Below are positions 47,531 to 56,512 of a DNA stretch of 64,000 nucleotides, one piece after another. The DNA comes from Methanocaldococcus lauensis (GTDB lineage: Archaea > AGJL01 > Methanococci > Methanococcales > Methanocaldococcaceae): contig LR792634.1 in assembly GCA_902827205.1 (NCBI GenBank), positions 1,415,332 to 1,479,331 on the forward strand. Reading direction: 5' to 3'. The translations under genes were made by a program, and so were the position numbers. Each line of letters opens with the position of its first letter. Positions within the stretch are counted from its first letter, which is position 1. The notes under the pieces are model-generated. The model was not told where the DNA came from and did not search any database. It saw nothing but the letters and a program-made list of their open reading frames with translations.

Positions 47531-48112
47531 ATGAGGTGCTCAAAATGTATTAAAAAACTTTGTTATACTGGAAAAAACTGCAGAAAGGATATAACTGAAG
47601 AAATTTTGGAAGAATACAACAAAAAAGAAAATTTAAAAATAGCTGAAGTTTCTTCTTATATAGAGGCTATATACTATATGAAAAAAACAAGATTAGAGGA
47701 GATTATAGAATTTTGCAAACTTATGGATTATAAAAAGATTGGCATAGCATTTTGCATAGGTTTAGAAAATGAAGCAAAAATATTGGATGAGATTTTATCA
47801 CAACATTTTGATGTTTATTCAGTTTGTTGTAAAGTTTGTGGAATTGATAAGGATATTTTAAAATTAAAGAAAATTAATGATAATCAAAAAGAGGCTATGT
47901 GCAATCCCATAGGACAGGCTAAAATTTTAAATGAGATTGGGACTGATTTAAATATTATTGTAGGTTTGTGTATAGGGCACGACATTTTATTTCAAAAATA
48001 TTCAAAAGCTCCAACGACAACATTTATTGTTAAGGATAGGGTTTTATCTCACAATACAGCCGGTGTTTTATATAGCAAATACTATTTAAAAAAGTTAAAA
48101 AATTTTAAATAA
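47531..48112 (+). CDS. DUF1847 Cys-rich protein
   Basis: 193 residues from ATG 47531 after GGTGTTTAGT. Cysteines come in pairs: MRCSKCIKKLCYTGKNC at the N-terminus, then SVCCKVCGID and AMCNPIGQAKILN, with GLCIGHDILFQKYSKAPTTTFIVKDRVLSHN. This matches DUF1847, a probable metal-binding family without known function. It precedes mtnA by 18 bases, so a shared transcript is likely. No reaction should be assigned. Confidence 0.78.
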   Translation: MRCSKCIKKLCYTGKNCRKDITEEILEEYNKKENLKIAEVSSYIEAIYYMKKTRLEEIIEFCKLMDYKKIGIAFCIGLENEAKILDEILSQHFDVYSVCCKVCGIDKDILKLKKINDNQKEAMCNPIGQAKILNEIGTDLNIIVGLCIGHDILFQKYSKAPTTTFIVKDRVLSHNTAGVLYSKYYLKKLKNFK

Positions 48113-48130
48113 AAATCTTAGTGTGATAGA

Positions 48131-49123
48131 ATGAAAAAAATGAAAGATTTAAGACCAATAATATGGGATGATGATAAAAAAGAGCTGATATTAATTGATC
48201 AAAGGAAATTACCTTATAAATTGGAGTATTTTGTTTGTAAAAATTATAAAGATGTTGCCTATGCAATAAAGGAGATGGTAGTTAGAGGAGCTCCTGCTAT
48301 TGGTGTCTCTGCAGCTTATGGTTTGGCTTTAGCTGAAATTAGAGGAGATGATATCTATAAGGCATACAACATCTTAAAGAATACAAGACCTACTGCAGTT
48401 AATCTATTTTGGGCATTGGATAGATGTTTAAAGGCATATAATGAAGGAAGGTCTATATTGGATGAGGCAAAAAAAATTCATGAAGAAGATATAGAAACTT
48501 GTAAAAAGATTGGAATGATAGGAGAAAAACTTATAGAAGATGATGACACAATATTAACTCACTGTAATGCTGGAGCTTTAGCAACTTCTGCATATGGAAC
48601 AGCATTGAGTGTTATTAGATTTGCATATTACAATGGAAAAAAAATTAAAGTTATTGCAGATGAAACAAGACCAAGATTGCAAGGGGCTAAATTAACAGCC
48701 TTTGAGTTAAATTATGAAGGAATTCCAGTTAAAGTTATTACTGATAATACTGCTGGATTTTTAATGCAAAAGGGTGAGATTGATAAAATTATAGTTGGAG
48801 CAGATAGGATCTTGGTAGATGGAACTGTATATAACAAAATAGGAACATATAGTTTGGCAGTTTTAGCTAAATATCATGGAATTCCTTTCTATGTAGCTGC
48901 TCCTTTATCAACATTTGATTTAAAAAGTTCTGAAAAAGATGTTATTATTGAAGAGAGAGACGAAAGAGAAGTAGCATATATTGATGGAGTTAGAATAATT
49001 CCTGAAGGTGTTGGTTGCTACAACTATGCTTTTGATAAGACACCTCCAGATTTAATAACTGCAATAATTACTGAAAAAGGTATAATAAAACCAAAAAAAG
49101 AAGATATTTTAAAGCTTTATTAA
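48131..49123 (+). CDS. mtnA: Methylthioribose-1-phosphate isomerase (aIF2B-related)
   Basis: 330 residues. MVVRGAPAIGVSAAYGLAL is the MtnA signature that separates it from true initiation-factor 2B subunits. The catalytic Cys and Asp appear in LTHCNAGALATSAYG and VGADRILVDG. It opens methylthioribose phosphate in methionine salvage; in methanocaldococci an equivalent role on 5-deoxyribose phosphate has been proposed. RBS GTGATAGA is weak. Confidence 0.9.
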   Translation: MKKMKDLRPIIWDDDKKELILIDQRKLPYKLEYFVCKNYKDVAYAIKEMVVRGAPAIGVSAAYGLALAEIRGDDIYKAYNILKNTRPTAVNLFWALDRCLKAYNEGRSILDEAKKIHEEDIETCKKIGMIGEKLIEDDDTILTHCNAGALATSAYGTALSVIRFAYYNGKKIKVIADETRPRLQGAKLTAFELNYEGIPVKVITDNTAGFLMQKGEIDKIIVGADRILVDGTVYNKIGTYSLAVLAKYHGIPFYVAAPLSTFDLKSSEKDVIIEERDEREVAYIDGVRIIPEGVGCYNYAFDKTPPDLITAIITEKGIIKPKKEDILKLY

Positions 49124-49191
49124 TAGATAGATATATATGCTATAAAGGTGTAACAATATATAATTAGGATATTTTTAAAATTGGTGAAATA

Positions 49192-49659
49192 ATGAAAAAA
49201 ACAAAGGTTATTGTTTTGGCTGAAAATGCATTAACTACTCCAGGAAAATTAGTAAGATATATAAATTCGTTAAATTTGCCTATTGTCGTTAAAGAAACGT
49301 GCTTTGGAGCATACATTGAAGGAGAAGAAGATTTAGTTGATAAAGTATCTCAAGAAATTAGAAATTTTGAAAAAAATAGAATATTTTGTAAGGATAGAGG
49401 GTATCCTATTTGGGATAAAAGAAGATGTAGAGCTTTTAGAGGAGGAGGTCCAAGAGAAGGATTTCATCAGTTAGAGGCTGAGCAGGCAGTTTTAGATAAA
49501 ATTGGCTTAGCATTAGATAAAATTGAAAAAGAGGGATTAAAGCCAATGGATGAAATATTAGAGAAAGAGAATATATTAATGGAGAAAAACTCCAAACTAC
49601 CAGTTGAAAAGTTTAAGAAAGTCATTAATAGGGTATTAGGGATTAAAAATGAGGCGTAA
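49192..49659 (+). CDS. Methanogenesis marker protein 6 (probable)
   Basis: 155 residues. The segment WDKRRCRAFRGGGPREGFHQLEAE matches my memory of methanogenesis marker 6, a family limited to methanogens. No enzyme activity is known; other marker proteins assemble or modify MCR. ATG 49192 follows GGTGAAATA. Its last 11 bases overlap hjc. I am sure it is not a bacterial-type housekeeping gene; the marker number is less certain. Confidence 0.65.
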   Translation: MKKTKVIVLAENALTTPGKLVRYINSLNLPIVVKETCFGAYIEGEEDLVDKVSQEIRNFEKNRIFCKDRGYPIWDKRRCRAFRGGGPREGFHQLEAEQAVLDKIGLALDKIEKEGLKPMDEILEKENILMEKNSKLPVEKFKKVINRVLGIKNEA

Positions 49660-50050
49660 ATATAGAAAAGGTAGTTCTTTTGAGAGAGAATTAAAAAAAC
49701 TTTTAGAAAAGGAGGGATTTGCAGTAATTAGAAGTGCTGGAAGTAAGGGAGTTGATTTAATAGCTGGAAAAAATGGAAAAATTTTAATATTTGAGTGCAA
49801 ATCCTCATCAAGAGAGAAATTATATGTAAGTAAAGAGGATGTAGATAAACTTATTAATTTTTCAAAAACTTTTGGTGGAACTCCTTTTTTAGCAATAAAG
49901 CTCATTGGAGAAATTTTATTTGTAAATCCTTATCATTTATCTACCAGCGGAAAAAACTACCTAATTGATAAAAAAATAAAAATTATTGCAGTAGATTTTT
50001 ATGAAGTTATTGGAAAAGATAAACAGCTAAAAATAGACGACTTAGTTTAA
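49649..50050 (+). CDS. hjc: Holliday junction resolvase Hjc
   Basis: 133 residues. [40 protein letters not shown] and ILIFECKSS give the nuclease-fold E-VD-ExK active site (Glu in FEREL, Asp in GVDLIA, Glu-Cys-Lys). It resolves recombination junctions and stalled forks. The ATG at 49649 lies within the marker 6 gene, suggesting coupling. Its 3' end overlaps the convergent next gene by nine bases. Confidence 0.94.
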   Translation: MRRKYRKGSSFERELKKLLEKEGFAVIRSAGSKGVDLIAGKNGKILIFECKSSSREKLYVSKEDVDKLINFSKTFGGTPFLAIKLIGEILFVNPYHLSTSGKNYLIDKKIKIIAVDFYEVIGKDKQLKIDDLV

Positions 50051-50464
50051 TTTTAAATTTTCACTTATAATTTTTGATATAACAATACATAACAACGCTA
50101 TTTTTTTTGGTTTTAATACAATAGATACATGTTTGTCATCTTTGTGAAAACCTATAAGAATTGAAGCTATTCTATTCTCATCGGCTGGTAATACTCCTAT
50201 AGACACTCTTCCATCGATACCAAAAACCGTTCCTATATCTTTAATCTTATAAACTTTAATTTTATCTTTTTTAAATTTCTTATTAATTTTTTCAGATACT
50301 ATTACACTTTGCTCTAACAAAATTTTTAATAAAGCCAAAGACTCAAGATTCATCTTTATACTTTCCTTAACATTCTTAGATAGCATTTTAAGAACTACAT
50401 ATTTACCATCGAACTCTATTCCAAACTTTTTGTAAGGTAAATTAACAATATCCACAGTTCTCAC
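50042..50464 (-). CDS. Uncharacterised Methanocaldococcus-type protein
   Basis: 140 residues, no recognisable domain (MJ0498-like by position). [28 protein letters not shown] begins it, then [57 protein letters not shown]. The C-terminal 25 residues are hydrophobic but may be a buried helix. It overlaps the end of hjc by nine bases on the opposite strand. I do not assign a role. Confidence 0.65.
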   Translation of the reverse strand: MRTVDIVNLPYKKFGIEFDGKYVVLKMLSKNVKESIKMNLESLALLKILLEQSVIVSEKINKKFKKDKIKVYKIKDIGTVFGIDGRVSIGVLPADENRIASILIGFHKDDKHVSIVLKPKKIALLCIVISKIISENLKLN

Positions 50465-50537
50465 CAGACTTTTAATAACTCAAATTTGGTTAAATAAAAA
50501 TTTTTGTTAATTTTATATATAATCCTTAACCTAATTT

Positions 50538-51944
50538 TTATCCCCACTTTCTAACCCTTTTTAAAATTACACTCTCTCCTCCTTCAACATTTCCATCAAA
50601 TTCAGCAATTAAGTAACCTTTAGTCCCAAAAGTCCCTTTTATAACTCCCCAAATTTTTTTATCTGGAACATAAACTTTTTCTCCAATAAGTTTTTCTCCT
50701 GAAGCTTTAGATTTTGCCAAACCCTCAATGTAAATTTTATCTTTCTTTTTAACAATTTTTCCTTCTTTTACAACTAATTTTTTAACTTCAACATCTTCAA
50801 AACTAACAACTTCACCAAATCCACAAATTCTTAAAGTGTTTGGAGGTAAATCTAACCTCATTATTAAAACCTTATCTCCTTCCTCAACAACTATCTTTTT
50901 ATCTAACTTAAATATGCAATAGCAAGAATCTCCTCCTACAATTTCATTTAAAACTATTGGCTCATCTTTATCGTTAATTTTTTCTATTTTGTATGGGATT
51001 ATTGTTGCAGGAACTGTTAATAAACCAACATTTATATGAACCTTCATTTTTGGAGTTAAATTATATTTAAATAAATTTAAAATCTTTACTTTTGCCACAA
51101 ACTTATCAATAACTTTTAATTTTGTATTTTCATCTGTCAATATACAACCTCTAAACAAACTCTCTGGCTCTATATTCATCAAAGATATTCCTACCCTATC
51201 TCCAGCATAAGCCTCATCAACATCCTCTTTAAAACACTGTATGCTTTTAACTTTAACCTCGTGATTTATTGGCAAAACTCTTAAAGTATCTCCAACCTTT
51301 ACCTTTCCTTTGTGAATTGTTCCAGCGACGACTGTTCCAACTCCTTTTATTTTAAAAGCGTGATCGATAGGCATTTTTAAATAACTGTCTATGTCTCTTT
51401 TAATATTTATACTATCTAACAAATTTTTAAGTTCTTTTTTTAATATATCAATATTTTTTCCAGTTTTTGCAGATATTTTAACTATCTTAGAATCCTTTAA
51501 ATTTGTCGTAGAGTTTAATATTTGTCTCATAAATGTTTCAGTTCTTTTAATTTCCTCTTCTGAGGCAATATCTATTTTATTTATAACAACTATCGTTGGA
51601 ATATTCAACAAATCCAAAACTAAAAGATGCTCTCCTGTCTGTGTCTTTGGCCCTTCTTTAGCATCTACCACCAATAAGGCAACATCTATAATATTTCCAG
51701 CCCCAACTGCTGTTCTTATTAATTCAGAATGTCCTGGAGCATCTACAAGAGTTATTCTATAATTATCCAATATGAAAGAGGAAAATCCTAAGTCAATAGT
51801 AATCCCTCTTTTTTGAGATTCTTTTGGCTTATCTAATGCAGATGTTGATATAATCTCAGTTAATTGTCTCGCTAATTCTGTTTTCCCGTGGTCTATATGT
51901 CCAAACAAACCAACATTTACATTTATCATTTTTTTATCTCCCAT
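50538..51944 (-). CDS. selB: Selenocysteine-specific elongation factor SelB
   Basis: 468 residues. GTPase motifs are GHIDHGKTE (15-23), DAPGHSEL and NKID. A SelB-type C-terminal extension after domain 3 (VEEGDKVLIMRLDLPPNTLRICGFGEVVSFEDVEVKKL) separates it from EF-Tu and aIF2-gamma. It brings Sec-tRNA to UGA codons. ATG 51944 follows GAGGGATAAT. The gene directly follows the RNase P subunit (stop at 51946). No selenoprotein is recognised in this window. Confidence 0.93.
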   Translation of the reverse strand: MGDKKMINVNVGLFGHIDHGKTELARQLTEIISTSALDKPKESQKRGITIDLGFSSFILDNYRITLVDAPGHSELIRTAVGAGNIIDVALLVVDAKEGPKTQTGEHLLVLDLLNIPTIVVINKIDIASEEEIKRTETFMRQILNSTTNLKDSKIVKISAKTGKNIDILKKELKNLLDSINIKRDIDSYLKMPIDHAFKIKGVGTVVAGTIHKGKVKVGDTLRVLPINHEVKVKSIQCFKEDVDEAYAGDRVGISLMNIEPESLFRGCILTDENTKLKVIDKFVAKVKILNLFKYNLTPKMKVHINVGLLTVPATIIPYKIEKINDKDEPIVLNEIVGGDSCYCIFKLDKKIVVEEGDKVLIMRLDLPPNTLRICGFGEVVSFEDVEVKKLVVKEGKIVKKKDKIYIEGLAKSKASGEKLIGEKVYVPDKKIWGVIKGTFGTKGYLIAEFDGNVEGGESVILKRVRKWG

Positions 51945-51945
51945 A

Positions 51946-52344
51946 TTATCCCTCATGTTTCTTAGCTTTTAATCTTTCTCTTCTAATTACAAACCATCTC
52001 TTAGGATTTTTTATACCTAAAAATTTAATTTTTGCCTTTCTTATAGTTCCAGAAACTCCTAAACAAATAATGTTTATTGGTTTATTTTTAAATTCTCTAA
52101 CTAAAATTAGAGAACTCTTTACATAATCAACATTATCTCTCTGGCATCTTAAAATTCCATAAGGATAATCATAATATACGAGCCAAGGATTTGCCTTAGA
52201 TGTTCCCCAAGCTCCGTAATAATCTAAAACAGCTTTTCTAATTAAATTAACTACCTCTCCTTCTTTTAACTCTTCATCATATATTATTTTAAATGCTATG
52301 TATCTTTTTTTCTCTCTTAAAGTTGGTGGTAGTGTTTTAAGCAT
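51946..52344 (-). CDS. rnp2: Ribonuclease P protein component 2 (Pop5)
   Basis: 132 residues. MLKTLPPTLREKKRYIAFKIIYD and AVLDYYGAWGTSKANPWLVYYDYPYGILRCQRDNVDYVKSSL are the Pop5 signature. It pairs with Rpp30 on RNase P RNA to trim tRNA 5' ends. ATG 52344 follows GAGTGATAAT; a GTG at 52356 adds four residues. It ends one base before the selB start, so the two are in one operon. Confidence 0.93.
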   Translation of the reverse strand: MLKTLPPTLREKKRYIAFKIIYDEELKEGEVVNLIRKAVLDYYGAWGTSKANPWLVYYDYPYGILRCQRDNVDYVKSSLILVREFKNKPINIICLGVSGTIRKAKIKFLGIKNPKRWFVIRRERLKAKKHEG

Positions 52345-52464
52345 ATTATCACTCACTAAATTAATTAAATAAAATTAAAATTAATTAAAGTAATTAAAGT
52401 TTAATATAAGAATTAAAAAATTAAAGATATTAAAATATTTCTAAAATTCTTTGAGGGATAAGTT

Positions 52465-53319
52465 ATGCTTAAAGATTATGCACTAAAAATTTTAAAAAAA
52501 TCTTTGGAATACGATGTGGGTTTTGGAGATATTACAACAAACAGCGTAATCTTAGAAGATGTAAAAGCCAAAGGAGTTATTAAAGCAAAGGAAGAGTGTA
52601 TTTTATGTGGAATTGATTTCATTGTGGAATTTTTTAAAGAATATAATATAAAATGCAAAAAATTATATAACGATGGAGATAAAGTTTTTGGAGTTATATT
52701 AGAGTTTGAAGGAGATGCAAAAACAATATTAACAATAGAAAGAACTGCCTTAAATTTATTAATGCATCTCTCTGGAATAGCAACAACTACTTATAACATA
52801 ATTAAAAAAGTTAGAAGTATTAATAAGAATGTTAAAATTGCCTGCACAAGAAAAACTTTACCTTTGTTATCTCCTTTACAAAAGTATGCTGTATATGTTG
52901 GAGGGGGAGATACACATAGGTTTAGGTTAGATGACTGCGTTTTAATTAAAGATAATCACATAGCTATTGTAGGAATAAAAGAATCTATTAGAAGATCTAA
53001 AAAAAATGTAAGTTTTACAAAAAAGATTGAGGTTGAAGTAGATAACTTAGAGGGGTTAAAAGAGGCTTTAGAGGAAAAACCAGATATAATAATGCTTGAT
53101 AACTTTAAACCTGAGGATATTGAAAAAGCTTTAAAAATAATTGATGATTTTGAGAAAAAAAACAATTTCAGACCAATTATTGAAGTCAGTGGAGGCATAA
53201 ATGAAAATAATATCTTAGAATATGCAAAATATAATATAGATGTAATATCCTTAGGAATTTTAACACACTCGGTTAAAAGCGTTGATATGAGTTTAGATAT
53301 ACTTGAAGTTGAAAAATAG
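52465..53319 (+). CDS. nadC: Nicotinate-nucleotide pyrophosphorylase
   Basis: 284 residues. It makes nicotinate mononucleotide from quinolinate for NAD. ERTALNLLMHLSGIATTT, ACTRKTLPLLSPLQKYAVYVGGGDTHRFRLDD and IKDNHI are the conserved NadC elements. ATG 52465 follows GAGGGATAAGTT. It diverges from rnp2. No regulator is nearby. Confidence 0.96.
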   Translation: MLKDYALKILKKSLEYDVGFGDITTNSVILEDVKAKGVIKAKEECILCGIDFIVEFFKEYNIKCKKLYNDGDKVFGVILEFEGDAKTILTIERTALNLLMHLSGIATTTYNIIKKVRSINKNVKIACTRKTLPLLSPLQKYAVYVGGGDTHRFRLDDCVLIKDNHIAIVGIKESIRRSKKNVSFTKKIEVEVDNLEGLKEALEEKPDIIMLDNFKPEDIEKALKIIDDFEKKNNFRPIIEVSGGINENNILEYAKYNIDVISLGILTHSVKSVDMSLDILEVEK

Positions 53320-53438
53320 TAAAAAACATTAAATACTTCTATTCTAATAATATTGAAACTATGTAATTTTTAATATAATAATTCTATATTCTATATATAT
53401 ATCCTTAAAATGTAAAAATAATGATAATGGGTAGTATT

Positions 53439-53744
53439 ATGACTGGAACTACTCTTATAATTATACTTATAGTTAGTGGGCTTATTTCTGTTGCTCTTAT
53501 TGTAAAATTATTTTTATTAAACAAAAGTAAAGGTCAAACACTAAATACCTACAAAAAACTACAACAGGAAAAGATAGAACAAGAACAAGAAGTCATAAAA
53601 AGATTAAAAAGTATGAAATTTGAAGTTACTGATGAATTTATTGATAACATTATAAACAGTGAAAATGAACTCTTAGAAGAGGCTTTGAATGATTTAGATG
53701 ATGATCCTTTAAAAAAATTAAATTTTGGGAAAAAGAACTCCTAA
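53439..53744 (+). CDS. Small single-helix membrane protein
   Basis: 101 residues from ATG 53439, after GGGTAGTATT. It has one N-terminal membrane helix (TTLIIILIVSGLISVALIVKLFLL, about 4-27), then a coiled-coil-like charged stretch (YKKLQQEKIEQEQEVIKRLKSM) and an acidic end. I recognise no family. The topology suggests a tail facing the cytoplasm. The last 27 bases overlap the next gene on the other strand. Confidence 0.6.
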   Translation: MTGTTLIIILIVSGLISVALIVKLFLLNKSKGQTLNTYKKLQQEKIEQEQEVIKRLKSMKFEVTDEFIDNIINSENELLEEALNDLDDDPLKKLNFGKKNS

Positions 53745-54149
53745 AACTTCAACAAATTTTGGATTTTTTCTTTTTTTATCAAAATACATACAAATTCCTA
53801 CCATTATATTCCTTTTTTTTGCAATAACATAATCGCATTCACATCCAATCATTTCAAAACTTTCCTTCATTTTTTCAAAACCAAAGGAATCTAAATATGT
53901 AGGATTTTCTTTAAATATTTCATTTATTCTACTTACAAATTTATCAATTTCCTCTATATCCTCTACAATCTCAAAATTTTCTTTTTTTAACTTTTCTTTT
54001 AGATAATCTTTTATACTCTCATAATTATCAAATTCTTCATCTCTACAAACTCCTTTGACAATTAACATATCATCAGTTTCAAACAATGGTCGAGAACCTT
54101 TAAATGCCTTTAAACTATGCATTAATTTTCCTATTTGAGATTTCCACAT
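53718..54149 (-). CDS. Uncharacterised archaeal protein (MJ0491-like)
   Basis: 143 residues: MWKSQIGKLMHSLKAFKGSRPLFETDDMLIVKGVCRDEEF, then an acidic helical middle and IGCECDYVIAKKRNIMVGICMYFDKKRKN. It is soluble, with no membrane segment and no motif I can name. It overlaps the convergent small membrane protein gene. Start at ATG 54149, upstream sequence AAAGATATG, without a strong ribosome site. Confidence 0.6.
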   Translation of the reverse strand: MWKSQIGKLMHSLKAFKGSRPLFETDDMLIVKGVCRDEEFDNYESIKDYLKEKLKKENFEIVEDIEEIDKFVSRINEIFKENPTYLDSFGFEKMKESFEMIGCECDYVIAKKRNIMVGICMYFDKKRKNPKFVEVLGVLFPKI

Positions 54150-54172
54150 ATCTTTACACCAAAATTAATTTT

Positions 54173-55114
54173 TTATAAGTTTTTAACTTCTTCACAATAC
54201 TTCTTAATAATTTCAGCAGATTTTTTAAAGGCAATTAACTCATCTTCGCTTAATTCAATTGCTACAACTTCCTCAACTCCATTCTTTCCAATTTTTACTG
54301 GAATTCCTATACATAAATCTTTAATTCCATCAAATTCACCATCAACATATGCAGATAGAGTTAATAATCTCTTTTCATTATTTACGATGCATCTAACTAC
54401 ATTTAAAATAGCGGCGGCAGGACCAAACTCTGAGCCTCCCTTTAATCTGATAATTTGCTCTCCCTTAGTTTTAACATCTTCAATAATTTTGTCTATTGGC
54501 AACTCTTTAAATCTTTCAAATTTGTCAATAGGAATTCCCCCTACAGATGTAGCACTCAATAAAGGAACCATACTGTCTCCGTGTTCTCCTATAATTCTCG
54601 TTCTTACTTCATCTATATGCACTCCAAAGAATTTGGCTATAGCTACTTTAAATCTTAAAGAATCTAAGTGTGTTCCCAAACCAAAAACTTGACTTCTGTC
54701 AAACTTTGAATCTATTAATGCCTTGTATGTCATTACATCTACGGGATTCGTTATAACGAATATCTTTGTGTCACATATTTCAGATATTTTTTTAGCATAT
54801 TTTCCAACAATTTTTGCATTTACTTTTGTTAAATCTATTCTACTCATTCCCTCTTTTCGAGGGACACCACTCGTTATTATAACAATGTCACTTTCATCAA
54901 TAATTTTTAAGTCATTATCACTTCCAACATATATATTTGCATCACTTCTTGTTCCAGCTAATGCATCGTAAATGTCTCTTTTCAAACCTTCTAATTTATT
55001 TAATGAATGTTCCCTACCAATTAAAACTAAATCTTTCATAAATGGTTCTTTAGCTAACAGCAATGCAGTAGCACTTCCTACTCTACCAGAAGCTCCTATA
55101 ATTGTAGCTTTCAT
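54173..55114 (-). CDS. mdh: L-malate/lactate dehydrogenase, NADP-type
   Basis: 313 residues of the LDH/MDH family. GASGRVG (7-13) is the nucleotide loop; Arg34 after the second strand favours NADP. Catalytic residues are His178 (GEHGDS), Asp151, Arg154, with Arg86 and Arg92 around the substrate loop (VPRKEGMSR) and Asn123. The M. jannaschii homologue (MJ0490) has a known structure and acts on both malate and lactate. RBS GAGGGATAACT. Confidence 0.94.
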   Translation of the reverse strand: MKATIIGASGRVGSATALLLAKEPFMKDLVLIGREHSLNKLEGLKRDIYDALAGTRSDANIYVGSDNDLKIIDESDIVIITSGVPRKEGMSRIDLTKVNAKIVGKYAKKISEICDTKIFVITNPVDVMTYKALIDSKFDRSQVFGLGTHLDSLRFKVAIAKFFGVHIDEVRTRIIGEHGDSMVPLLSATSVGGIPIDKFERFKELPIDKIIEDVKTKGEQIIRLKGGSEFGPAAAILNVVRCIVNNEKRLLTLSAYVDGEFDGIKDLCIGIPVKIGKNGVEEVVAIELSEDELIAFKKSAEIIKKYCEEVKNL

Positions 55115-55229
55115 AGTTATCCCTCATTATAATTTTTTACAAAAATTAATTAATAGAAAACCTAATAAAAATAGAACCAAAAGATTAAGAAAATAGAAAT
55201 TAAAAACTTAAAAATTAAAATTATTTATA

Positions 55230-56018
55230 TTACAGTTCTTCAACAAATGAATGTATTAAATTAATATTATTTGAAAGTATTTTTTCAGATTCTTCCAACA
55301 CATCATTTAATGTGCTAATTGTAATAGCAGGCTGAGAAATTTCTGATAAAAATTTATAACTATCTTTTTCGTGGAATAATATCCCTTCATAGTATCTTAA
55401 ATTAGGTATAGCATAAAGAACGCCATCTAACGAAATTATTTCCTTTGCGGCATCTACTATTGTATCTATCGTTAATGTCATAGTTCCAGATGTTTTTGAA
55501 ACTCTTGCCTTTCTATATGTTTTTAAAACTCCAACTTTTGCCTTTTCAACGAATATATTTGCCTTTTCATAAGTGTTGTCTGTTTCATAAATATCTTCAT
55601 CAAAAACCCCTTTTGGATCCTCAACAATGAAAACCTCTGGGTCAAATTTACTTAAAAATTCTGGCTCAATTCCACCTAACCCAGTTAAATCAATAATTAA
55701 ATCAGGATTTATCTCATTTCTCATCAACTTTAATTTAAATTCATTTAAATGTAAAAATTTTATATTTCCATTTGAAACGAAATTCTTCATAAACTCGTGT
55801 ATATCCACTAAATAAACTTTATCTGAATATTCTAATAAATTATGAGCTACATAGTTTCCCCACAAATAAACTCCAATAATTACAGTTTCTTTGAATTCCT
55901 CTCCTTCTAAGAAGTTTCTAATTGCATTAAATTTCTTCTTAGCAATTTCATTTATTACATCAATAACTTTTGTCCTTGTATAAATTGTTTTTACTGTTTC
56001 AGTTATGCCATACTGCAT
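55230..56018 (-). CDS. hcgC: HcgC, FeGP cofactor methyltransferase
   Basis: 262 residues, formerly DUF1188. HcgC methylates the pyridinol ring of the iron-guanylylpyridinol cofactor of [Fe]-hydrogenase (Hmd). VIIGVYLWGNYVAHNLLEY resembles its Rossmann SAM site, and LIIDLTGLGGIEPEFL is typical. ATG 56018 follows GAGGTGTTACTT. The hcgB stop is 12 bases upstream, so they are in one operon. Presence implies an Hmd elsewhere in the genome. Confidence 0.88.
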   Translation of the reverse strand: MQYGITETVKTIYTRTKVIDVINEIAKKKFNAIRNFLEGEEFKETVIIGVYLWGNYVAHNLLEYSDKVYLVDIHEFMKNFVSNGNIKFLHLNEFKLKLMRNEINPDLIIDLTGLGGIEPEFLSKFDPEVFIVEDPKGVFDEDIYETDNTYEKANIFVEKAKVGVLKTYRKARVSKTSGTMTLTIDTIVDAAKEIISLDGVLYAIPNLRYYEGILFHEKDSYKFLSEISQPAITISTLNDVLEESEKILSNNINLIHSFVEEL

Positions 56019-56029
56019 AAGTAACACCT

Positions 56030-56500
56030 CTAATTTATAGAAATCCCTATTCTTTTTAACGCTTCAATTAACTCATCTTTAATTCTTTTTTCTATATTTT
56101 CCTTATGGATTACTGAAGAAGGAGATAAAGAGGCAGTTAAAATCCTACCTTTCTCATCCAATATAATGAGCATAGAGCCAGAGCCTGGAACTCCCAACCT
56201 TCCTCTTGAAATGTATATATCTCCTTTTTCAGTATCTAAAGCTAATAAACCCTTATACAAAGCTGGCATTCTTGTTAAATCAGCAAATTTTGTATCAATA
56301 TCAATCATCTTTATTTGTGCATTACAAACTTTTAACATAATATCTTTTATTACTTTAAATTTCTTTTCATTGTTTGTAGCCACGATGATTTTTTTTGCCT
56401 TTTTTATTTTCTCTTGGATTTTTTTTACCTCTTCCTCTTTATCTCCCTTCCTAATATTTTTAATTGATTCAATGTATGCATCTTTAATAATATCTTCCAT
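56030..56500 (-). CDS. hcgB: HcgB, FeGP cofactor guanylyltransferase
   Basis: 156 residues. HcgB joins GMP to the pyridinol precursor of the [Fe]-hydrogenase cofactor. IIVATNNEKKFKVIKDIM and LLALDTEKGDIYISRGRLGVPGSGSMLIILDEKGRI fit the inosine-triphosphatase-like fold. ATG 56500 follows AAGGATGATTATA. It is adjacent to pheS upstream and hcgC downstream, same strand. Confidence 0.88.
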   Translation of the reverse strand: MEDIIKDAYIESIKNIRKGDKEEEVKKIQEKIKKAKKIIVATNNEKKFKVIKDIMLKVCNAQIKMIDIDTKFADLTRMPALYKGLLALDTEKGDIYISRGRLGVPGSGSMLIILDEKGRILTASLSPSSVIHKENIEKRIKDELIEALKRIGISIN

Positions 56501-56512
56501 TATAATCATCCT

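Noticed and set aside
50538..51944. Selenoprotein gene near selB with an in-frame UGA
   Set aside because: All recognised genes here end in normal stops at expected lengths, and I saw no selenocysteine hairpin that I could support.
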